Positions 1-4,947 of a DNA stretch of 14,528 bases are shown here, piece after piece. Position 1 is the first letter of the stretch. The number at the start of each line of letters is the position of its first letter. The stretch is from assembly GCA_964411505.1 (NCBI GenBank), contig CAYPLH010000078.1, positions 1-14,528 of the forward strand, in the 5' to 3' direction. The notes under the pieces were generated by a model. The model was given only the letters and a program-made list of their open reading frames with translations. It did not search any database and had not been told where the DNA came from. Position numbers and translations under genes: made by a program. The DNA is from CAYPLH01 sp964411505. Its GTDB lineage: Bacteria; Bacillota; Clostridia; CAYPLH01; DUMO01.

Positions 1-137
1 TTTCGGCTTGCCCGAACTGAACTATACAGCTCTTGCAAATGAAGCGTAGTTTCCGATATTGCAAAAGTTATATCTCAATATGTAGGGTCTGAACAATAAC
101 CCCAGACAAGGAATGGCTAAAATTTTTTTTTAACAAT

Positions 138-169
138 ACTATTGTGATACAACACTATTGTGTTATAAT
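138..169 (+). promoter_or_regulatory. sigma-A-like promoter with direct repeat, upstream of ytvI
   Basis: A -35-like TTGTGA (142-147) and a perfect -10 TATAAT (164-169) are separated by 16 bp. They lie about 40 bp ahead of the start at 211, so a transcript would begin near 176. The 9-mer ACTATTGTG occurs twice (138-146 and 154-162), 16 bp apart, with the first copy over the -35 and the second in the spacer. Such spacing could serve a regulator, but that is inference. Confidence 0.55.
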
Positions 170-210
170 TATTTTTAAGAAACTTGTTAAACATATGATC
201 GGAGTTATAC

Positions 211-1293
211 ATGATAGATAAAACGCTTTTAAAAAGGGTATTGATTTACGTAGGAACTGCTGTTGGATGTATAGCCAGTGTATTTCTAGCATTCAAGCTA
301 TCTTTTTATTTTGCACCTTTCCTTATTGCGCTAGCCATAGCAACAATTTCGGAACCTCTTATCCGTTTAATGAATAAAAAGCTTAAAGTACCGAGAAAAC
401 TAGCCAGTGTAATTTCTTTATTGATAGTGCTTGCAACGGTTGGTTCTATAGTAACTCTTCTTATTATAAAAGTTATTTCTTTGGCTGAGGAATTTTACAT
501 CAATATTGATATGTATTATTATATATTATATTCAAATGTAACCAAATTTATGGAGAAAGCTACTGAATTATACCTTCAACTTCCTGATGAGTTGTCCACA
601 AATCTTCAACATTTTTTCGTTAACTTTACCGGATCATTGACTGGATTTCTCAAAACCATTGCAAAAGGAGTATTTACTACTGCAATTTCTATCCCTGATG
701 CTGTTTTTTTTATTATAATAACTATTATCGCTACCTACTTCATTTCAAGTGATAGAAACATAATTATTGATTCGATAAGAAGACAAATTCCAACTAAATG
801 GATAAATAAAGTAATAGATATCAAGAATGATATGTTCTCCGCACTTTTTGGGTATATACGAGCACAGCTTATTCTAATGTGTATCACCACTGTTGAATTA
901 AGCACGGGATTTCTCATATTAGGGATCAAAAATGCAGTTGTAATTGGCATACTTATAGGTATTTTTGATGCTTTACCTATATTTGGCACTGGTGGTATTG
1001 TGATTCCATGGGCAATCATATGTTTTTTGACCGGAAGTGTACCCCGAGGTCTTTCTCTTTTAATAATTTATGGCATTGTTACTATTGTACGACAATTAAT
1101 CGAGCCTAAAGTTGTGGGGACTCAAATAGGAGTACATCCGCTTATCACGCTGCTTTCCATGTATTTAGGGCTTAGGCTGGTTGGTGTTTGGGGTATGATT
1201 GCCGGACCTATCACTGTGTTGCTCCTTAAAAATGTGATTAATGGTTTACAAAAAAGCACCTCACTTAAAGAAATATTTGAATCAAATGATTAA
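211..1293 (+). CDS. ytvI: YtvI-type sporulation membrane protein (AI-2E transporter/PerM superfamily)
   Basis: A 360-aa polytopic membrane protein of the AI-2E transporter (formerly UPF0118/PerM) superfamily. Two hydrophobic hairpins occupy roughly residues 8-48 and 63-90. A soluble middle part is followed by helices in the second half, including a Gly/Pro-rich IGIFDALPIFGTGG stretch and a C-terminal GVWGMIAGPITVLLLKN stretch typical of the family. The ATG at 211 has GGAG six bases upstream. The length fits the YtvI branch, annotated as a sporulation integral membrane protein. The transported substrate is not established for YtvI and I do not assign one. It is transcribed towards the 3' part of sigK, with 113 bp between them and no clear intrinsic terminator. 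The neighbouring sigma-K gene supports the sporulation branch, but a general PerM-like permease cannot be excluded. Confidence 0.8.
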   Translation: MIDKTLLKRVLIYVGTAVGCIASVFLAFKLSFYFAPFLIALAIATISEPLIRLMNKKLKVPRKLASVISLLIVLATVGSIVTLLIIKVISLAEEFYINIDMYYYILYSNVTKFMEKATELYLQLPDELSTNLQHFFVNFTGSLTGFLKTIAKGVFTTAISIPDAVFFIIITIIATYFISSDRNIIIDSIRRQIPTKWINKVIDIKNDMFSALFGYIRAQLILMCITTVELSTGFLILGIKNAVVIGILIGIFDALPIFGTGGIVIPWAIICFLTGSVPRGLSLLIIYGIVTIVRQLIEPKVVGTQIGVHPLITLLSMYLGLRLVGVWGMIAGPITVLLLKNVINGLQKSTSLKEIFESND

Positions 1294-1406
1294 TATTTAA
1301 GGTCGCCATTTCAGCTGAATGACTGAACAATTAACTCTAATACAGCTAGTTACAGTCAAGCTTAGTAAAACATATTTAAAAATAAGCGAAAGTGTAGTAA
1401 TGTCTG

Positions 1407-1769
1407 TTAATTTTCATTCTTCCATTCCTTGCTAAGCTTTTTAATTGCTTTTTTTTCAATTCTAGAAACATAAGATCTTGAAATATCTAGCATATTTGCA
1501 ATTTCACGCTGCGTTTTACTTGATGAGTTTGAAAGCCCGTACCGAAGCTCCAACACTTTTCTCTCTCTTCCTTTAAGAATTGATTGCATTTTACTATAAA
1601 GCTTTTTTACCTGCATTTTTAATTCTACTTTTTCTAAAACACTCTCTGAGTCATTCTCAAGAATATCCAAAAGAGAAATTTCATTTCCTTCCTTGTCTAC
1701 ACCTATAGGATCATGCAACGATACTTCTCCTTGCCTTCTTCTCATGAGACGTATTTGCATTAAAATCTC
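1407..1769 (-). CDS. sigK: sigK 3' part: C-terminal half of RNA polymerase sigma-K, split by an element
   Basis: This is the promoter-recognition half of sigma-K, separated from its 5' part by the 2514-bp element. It encodes 120 residues starting EILMQIRLMRRRQGEVSLHDPI. Family landmarks follow in order: VSLHDPIG.DKEGNEISLLD, a region 4 helix-turn-helix with KTQREIA and SRSYVSRIEKKAIKKL, and a stop at 1407. The frame stays open upstream to a TTG at 1799 inside the element, but those ten codons have no family counterpart and no good ribosome binding site. This half is therefore probably not expressed until joined. Joined at 1769 to 4284, it continues the 5' part in frame to give a 234-aa protein, close to the roughly 241 aa of B. 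subtilis pro-sigma-K. No internal stop or frameshift is visible, so it appears intact. Confidence 0.93.
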   Translation of the reverse strand, partial: EILMQIRLMRRRQGEVSLHDPIGVDKEGNEISLLDILENDSESVLEKVELKMQVKKLYSKMQSILKGRERKVLELRYGLSNSSSKTQREIANMLDISRSYVSRIEKKAIKKLSKEWKNEN

Positions 1770-1782
1770 AATATAATTGTCA
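1756..1782. other. left attachment junction of the sigK element (hybrid att site)
   Basis: The left junction has host arm TGCATTAAAATC (1756-1767), core TC (1768-1769) and an element arm beginning AATATAATTGTCA. The host arm is the inverted partner of the right-hand host arm ATTTTCAATGCA (4284-4295), with 9 of 12 positions matching. Both arms lie directly against the TC. The core is called from restoration of the sigma-K sequence together with this symmetry. Because TC is not self-complementary, it would give the site a direction, as serine recombinases require. Confidence 0.75.
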
Positions 1783-1833
1783 AAGGGGTTATTGAGCAAG
1801 CCTCATTTAGCATAGTATAAAGTGGAGGTGAAC

Positions 1834-2037
1834 ATGATTAAGGAAATTAATGGTTATAAGGTTACATTCATTTCGGGAGAATTTGCTCAAAAACAGGTTA
1901 AGTTATGTCTTAATTATTTTTTTCAACAAAATAAGCTTCAGGAGTTGAATCAGTTTGACGGGGATCTATGCAAGGGTAAGCACAGAGGAACAAGCGGAAA
2001 AAGGCTACAGTCTTCAGGATCAGATAAGAGAATGTAA
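1834..2037 (+). CDS. short ORF of unknown function overlapping the recombinase start
   Basis: A 67-codon frame opens with an ATG at 1834, preceded by a strong ribosome binding site (GGAGGTG, 1824-1830). The first 40 residues (MIKEINGYKVTFISGEF... to ...LQELNQ) look like real protein. The rest overlaps the recombinase in another frame. The recombinase frame is entered if one base of the GGGG run at 1960-1963 is skipped, giving QFDG then IYARVSTEEQ. Three readings fit: a small protein coupled to recombinase translation, an N-terminal extension of the recombinase separated by a frameshift (real, programmed or a sequencing error), or a leader peptide. C. difficile skin excision needs a small directionality factor encoded in the element, so such a role is possible here but unproven. 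I do not recognise the sequence. Confidence 0.45.
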   Translation: MIKEINGYKVTFISGEFAQKQVKLCLNYFFQQNKLQELNQFDGDLCKGKHRGTSGKRLQSSGSDKRM

Positions 2038-3436
2038 AAAAACAGGTGGCAGCGGGCCATTTATTGAATACATCGATAAAGGTATTTCAGGTGAATTGCT
2101 TGATCGCCCTGCATTATCTCGGCTGAGACAGGATATTGCTGACGGTATAATCACAAAAGTAGTTTGCTTTGACCCTGACAGATTGTCCAGAAAGCTCATT
2201 AATCAGCTGATTTTGTCCGATGAAATTGAAAAAAAATCCAAGCTTATATTTGTAAACGGTGAATATTCCCAAACAGCTGAAGGTAAATTATTTTATCAAT
2301 TAAGAGGTGCAGTTTCTGAGTTTGAGAAAGCAAAAATAAATGAGAGAATGAGCCGCGGAAGAAAAGAAAAAGCTTTACAGGGTTTTGTTGTTAAAGACTA
2401 TCAAATTTTTGGATATAATTATAACTCTGATAAGAAAAAACTTGAAGTCAATAAAGAAGAGTGTGAAGTTGTCAAATTAATTTTTAATAAATTTACAGGG
2501 AATAACGGCAATAATACCGGAATAAGTGGAATTGCCAGATATCTCACCCAGCTTGGAATTCCAACCAAGCGAGGAGCAAAATTCTGGCATAGACAAGTTG
2601 TTCGCCAAATCCTAATGAACAGAACATATATAGGAGAATTCTATCAAAACAGATGGTTGGCTGAAGGTACTTTGACAAACAAGTTTAAGCCTTTAGGTGA
2701 AAGGTCACCGGTAAGAGAAAGACCAAAAAAAGAATGGATAAAGGTTCCTTGCCCTGCAATAATTGATAAGGAAATTTTTAATTATGCACAAAAACTGCTT
2801 GAAGAGTCTAGAAGGCGCTGGGCAGGTAGTAGCAAGCACAGTTATTTGTTAAGCGGTTTGTTAAGATGCGGAATTTGCGGAAACACCATGACAGGGAAAA
2901 AAATTAAAAACTGGAGCAGATATATTTTTACCTACAGTGACATAAAACACTCCTCCAACAATGCAAAAAAGGGCTGTGGAATGGTTCTGGAAACAGAATT
3001 AATTGAAAATATCATCTGGGGTTATATTAGCGATTATTTAAAAGAAAATGCAAGATTAATTGATTCTGATATAGAACCTGATTTTTTTTATGATTCTTAC
3101 AAAAACGAAATGTCGATTGCAGAAAATAATCTTAAAGCTTTGGAAACCAAATTACATAATTTGAGTAATCTTTCATTGTTATCCCAGACAGTTCTAAACA
3201 CTGAAGCATTGGAACAATTGATGAATGAGATTTCAAGTCTTGATAAAAAAAGAAATGATGTTATAAAAATCAAGAATGATATTATAAAAGAATTTGAATT
3301 GAAAAATCTTAAAAAAAACATGTTAAGTTTTTCCTCTCTTGATAGAATTTCTTTTACTAATAAGCAGAAAATAATTCGTTTTATTGCTAAAGAAATTATA
3401 GTTTACAACGATAAAATCGAAATTTTTGGCTTTTAA
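1955..3436 (+). CDS. spoIVCA: SpoIVCA-type large serine recombinase that excises the sigK element
   Basis: A 493-aa large serine recombinase, close in length to SpoIVCA (about 500 aa). The resolvase catalytic domain begins at once: IYARVSTEEQ with nucleophile Ser9, then SGELLDRPAL near 45-54, DPDRLSRKLINQL near 74-85 and SEFEKAKINERMSRGR near 121-136. A recombinase domain includes RGAKFWHRQVVRQILMN (206-222). A zinc ribbon carries Cys305, Cys308 and Cys341. A probable coiled coil fills roughly 370-460. The third zinc Cys expected after the central strand is Tyr327 (codon TAC, one base from TGC), and His332 is a possible substitute ligand. The chosen TTG start has GGAG at 1941-1944, and the protein then begins like SpoIVCA, directly at the catalytic strand. 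Its predicted job is joining the sigK halves in the mother cell. No matching sigma-E promoter was identified. Confidence 0.92.
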   Translation: MTGIYARVSTEEQAEKGYSLQDQIRECKKTGGSGPFIEYIDKGISGELLDRPALSRLRQDIADGIITKVVCFDPDRLSRKLINQLILSDEIEKKSKLIFVNGEYSQTAEGKLFYQLRGAVSEFEKAKINERMSRGRKEKALQGFVVKDYQIFGYNYNSDKKKLEVNKEECEVVKLIFNKFTGNNGNNTGISGIARYLTQLGIPTKRGAKFWHRQVVRQILMNRTYIGEFYQNRWLAEGTLTNKFKPLGERSPVRERPKKEWIKVPCPAIIDKEIFNYAQKLLEESRRRWAGSSKHSYLLSGLLRCGICGNTMTGKKIKNWSRYIFTYSDIKHSSNNAKKGCGMVLETELIENIIWGYISDYLKENARLIDSDIEPDFFYDSYKNEMSIAENNLKALETKLHNLSNLSLLSQTVLNTEALEQLMNEISSLDKKRNDVIKIKNDIIKEFELKNLKKNMLSFSSLDRISFTNKQKIIRFIAKEIIVYNDKIEIFGF

Positions 3437-3541
3437 TTTAATACACACCAGTAGTTTTTGAAAATAAATCAAAAAAGCTCTCAATTATATCTTGTTATAA
3501 AATCTTTAAGTTTGTTCAAACTAATTTTCGGAGGTGTTAAT

Positions 3542-4255
3542 ATGGCTTTAAAATTGCGTCCATTTTTAGCAGTAATTGTTGTATTAGCTTTGGTGGCGAT
3601 ACTTCCAACAGGTTGTATGCCGCAAAATAGAGTAGAACCGGGTCCTGACGGTATTCAGCAGAATGTTGAAATGCGTGGTAAAAATGGTGAACCTTTTAAC
3701 AATAGTGCTCGCACAGGTTTAATCAATACCCAAAATAATAACGGCAGGTATTCGGCAGACCCTAATGGTCGTGTATACGATGAGAGCAGGATGAATAATA
3801 ACAATACTCTTTTGAATGACAACAATACCAATGGTATTAACCAAAGAAATAACTTTAACAATGGTTTGAATGATAATAACAAGTTGAACCATACTAAGTT
3901 AGTACCGGATAATACCCAATCAAATGCAGACAACAACAAAAGAGCGGAAAATATAAAATCCAGGTTGAAAGAAATACCTGAAGTGGACGATGCCAATTGT
4001 CTAGTAAGCGGCGATACAGTTGTTGTAGGTTATAAACCATCTGATGGTTCAAATGATGCCAACACGACAAAAAATAAGATTATTGATTTGGTTAAGCAAA
4101 TTGATAACAATGCAGACACAGTCGCTGTTAGTGAATCAGGGGATGTTATGACCAAAATAAACAATCTGGTTAACGATGTTCAGAACAAGTCAATCTCTGA
4201 CATTGACGCAGAAATCAGACAAATACTCCAAAAAATAAATCCTGTTACAGGCTAA
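3542..4255 (+). CDS. YhcN/YlaJ-type sporulation lipoprotein carried as element cargo
   Basis: A 237-aa predicted lipoprotein. The ATG at 3542 follows GGAGGTG (3530-3536) at ideal spacing. An upstream in-frame start at 3458 would bury the signal peptide and lacks such a site. Residues 5-24 form a signal peptide ending LPTGC, making Cys25 the probable lipidation site, although Pro at -3 is not the commonest lipobox residue. Residues about 75-140 are an Asn-rich linker with runs such as NNNN and NDNN. The C-terminal 100 residues match the YhcN/YlaJ pattern: a KRAENIKSRLKEIPEVDDANCLVSGDTVVVGY segment followed by a helical end. B. subtilis YhcN is a spore lipoprotein of unclear biochemical role. 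It lies downstream of the recombinase with a 105-bp gap. Being cargo, it would move to the excised circle in the mother cell but stay chromosomal in the spore. Confidence 0.82.
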   Translation: MALKLRPFLAVIVVLALVAILPTGCMPQNRVEPGPDGIQQNVEMRGKNGEPFNNSARTGLINTQNNNGRYSADPNGRVYDESRMNNNNTLLNDNNTNGINQRNNFNNGLNDNNKLNHTKLVPDNTQSNADNNKRAENIKSRLKEIPEVDDANCLVSGDTVVVGYKPSDGSNDANTTKNKIIDLVKQIDNNADTVAVSESGDVMTKINNLVNDVQNKSISDIDAEIRQILQKINPVTG

Positions 4256-4269
4256 AAAAGCACTCTATT

Positions 4270-4295
4270 GTAAGTTAAACATCATTTTCAATGCA
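4270..4295. other. right attachment junction of the sigK element (hybrid att site)
   Basis: The element arm ends ...GTAAGTTAAACA. The core is TC (4282-4283), and the host arm ATTTTCAATGCA (4284-4295) lies inside the sigK 5' part. The bases TCA are common to both junctions (1768-1770 and 4282-4284), reading TGA on the sigK strand. Only exchange there restores the codons for CIENEILM. On the sigK strand this side reads AATGA, the same pentamer I recall as the crossover repeat of the B. subtilis skin; the left side reads ATTGA. Confidence 0.75.
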
Positions 4296-4625
4296 CCGGG
4301 CTGCATAAGTTGCAAGTCTGGTGCCTTTTTTATAGTCGAAAGTTGATATTGCTTTTATTAGCCCTATAGTACCAATAGAAATCAAATCATCACATTCGCT
4401 CCCGAATGAACTGTATTTTTTGACAATATGTGCAACCAACCGAAGATTTCTCTCAATAAGAACATTTCTGGCTTCTTCATCTCCATCAGCATGTCTTATA
4501 AGGTACTCTTTTTCTTCTTCAGCTGTTAGCGGCTGTGGAAAAGAATTTGCATTAGAAACATAACCTAACATTGGGAAACCATTGTTAAGCACTTCAAAAA
4601 TTCCTTGAACTAGAATACAAAACAA
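4275..4625 (-). CDS. sigK: sigK 5' part: pro-sequence and N-terminal half of sigma-K, split by an element
   Basis: This encodes the core-binding half of the late mother-cell sigma factor. The start is the TTG at 4625, eight bases after a perfect AGGAGG. An upstream GTG at 4634 overlaps that site and is unlikely. Residues 1-21 (MFCILVQGIFEVLNNGFPMLG) are hydrophobic and correspond to the pro-sequence that membrane protease SpoIVFB removes in Bacillus. The mature part would begin near YVSNANSFPQPL. Sigma-70 region 2 follows, with LRLVAHIVKKYSS, CDDLISIGTIGLIKAI and GTRLATYAARCIEN. After residue 114 the frame crosses into the element, adds Asp-Val and stops at 4275, so before excision only a 116-residue fragment lacking the DNA-binding half could be made. 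Excision replaces GAT with GAG and continues into the 3' part. The gene appears intact. Confidence 0.93.
   Translation of the reverse strand: MFCILVQGIFEVLNNGFPMLGYVSNANSFPQPLTAEEEKEYLIRHADGDEEARNVLIERNLRLVAHIVKKYSSFGSECDDLISIGTIGLIKAISTFDYKKGTRLATYAARCIENDV
4293..4331 (+). terminator. intrinsic terminator for the element's lipoprotein gene, lying inside sigK coding sequence
   Basis: On the plus strand GCACC (4293-4297) pairs with GGTGC (4320-4324). The stem continues inward through G-U and G-C pairs and CTGCA against TGCAAG with one bulged base, leaving a short TAAGT loop. Six T residues follow at 4326-4331. It sits 38 bp after the lipoprotein stop and would act only on plus-strand transcription. 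It is built from sigK codons for GTRLATYAARC, so it might be coincidental. Confidence 0.5.
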
Positions 4626-4640
4626 GTACAGCACCTCCTA

Positions 4641-4800
4641 CAAAAAATGGCTACTTCATCACTTTTTCGATAGGGAACCTTATGATTCCATTCGATAGAT
4701 ACTCCGCATCCTGAGCGCCTAAACGGCGTACCCGCTGTAATACGGTTTAGGATTTGCTCAAAAACAGCAAATGGGTATCTTCTATGCAATTACCCTTGCA
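4641..4800 (-). promoter_or_regulatory. structured 5' leader of sigK, unclassified
   Basis: The 322 bases between the PBP stop and the sigK start hold no gene. The predicted sigK leader within it (about 4838 down to 4626) can form three hairpins that abut without unpaired bases. The first is GGGTA with TACCC (4773-4795). The second is ATTTGCT with AGCAAAT (4752-4772). The third is CCTAAAC then CGTA with TACG then GTTTAGG (4718-4751). A further six-pair hairpin, GGAATC with GGTTCC (4674-4689), is bracketed by two copies of CTATCGAA (4691-4698 and 4666-4673). I compared it from memory with common riboswitch classes and found no match. It could be a regulatory RNA leader or an mRNA stabiliser. 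No covariation can be seen from one sequence. Confidence 0.45.
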
Positions 4801-4843
4801 AAGAAAGTATAACCTCCTATGCAATAAGAAATAGGTCACCAAT

Positions 4844-4872
4844 TACTATATGAAAATTTCATCCTTATGGTG
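4844..4872 (-). promoter_or_regulatory. candidate sigma-K (possibly also sigma-E) promoter of sigK
   Basis: On the minus strand CACC (4872-4869) is followed after 16 bases by CATATAGTA (4852-4844). This fits the sigma-K consensus of mACm, 16-17 bases, then CATAnnnTA at every defined position. CATATAGT also matches the sigma-E -10 (CATACAnT) at all defined positions but one, although the upstream half is a poorer sigma-E match. Transcription would start near 4838, giving a leader of about 210 nt. In B. subtilis sigK is started by sigma-E with SpoIIID and then autoregulated by sigma-K, which agrees with this arrangement. Confidence 0.5.
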
Positions 4873-4947
4873 CAAGTCTAATTTCTTTATTTTCATGATA
4901 AGTTGATAGTTGGTCATTAGTTTGCCTAGTAGATATCCGATAACACT

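Larger units (their letters stand above)
1768..4281. mobile_element. compact sigK-intervening (skin-like) element, 2514 bp
   Basis: The element splits sigK at the same Asn-Glu codon position that the B. subtilis skin uses. It holds three plus-strand reading frames: a short ORF overlapping the recombinase start, a SpoIVCA-type serine recombinase, and a YhcN/YlaJ-type lipoprotein. Excision between the TC dinucleotides at 1768-1769 and 4282-4283 would leave one TC, rebuild sigK in frame, and release a 2514-bp circle. Known skin elements of B. subtilis (about 48 kb) and Clostridioides difficile (about 15 kb) are far larger and phage-derived. This one has no phage structural, replication or repressor genes. 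The interior arms in the predicted circle are also weakly symmetrical about TC (11 of 21 positions), as expected for an attP-like site. Alternatives such as an intron or simple gene decay fit poorly, because the sigma-K halves are intact and the recombinase is the right family. Confidence 0.9.

Noticed and set aside
2..49. Tail of an upstream gene at the left edge (FGLPELNYTALANEA then stop)
   Set aside because: Only 15 codons are visible and the sequence is not recognised. The rest of 1-137 shows no gene.
1320..1358. Terminator between ytvI and sigK
   Set aside because: GACTG/CAGTC and TAACT/AGTTA can pair, but with a six-base bulge and no T run on either strand.
1811..1819. CATAGTATA as a sigma-K/sigma-E -10 for the element genes
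   Set aside because: No matching -35 lies at the right spacing, and transcription would start inside the ribosome binding site of the short ORF.
1407..4625. Group I or II intron as the cause of the sigK split
   Set aside because: No intron core, reverse transcriptase or homing endonuclease is seen. The insert encodes a serine recombinase, and the junction fits recombination.
4641..4840. Known riboswitch (c-di-GMP, c-di-AMP, TPP, SAM, lysine, cobalamin) upstream of sigK
   Set aside because: None of the conserved core sequences I know for these classes could be found, so it is left as an unclassified leader.
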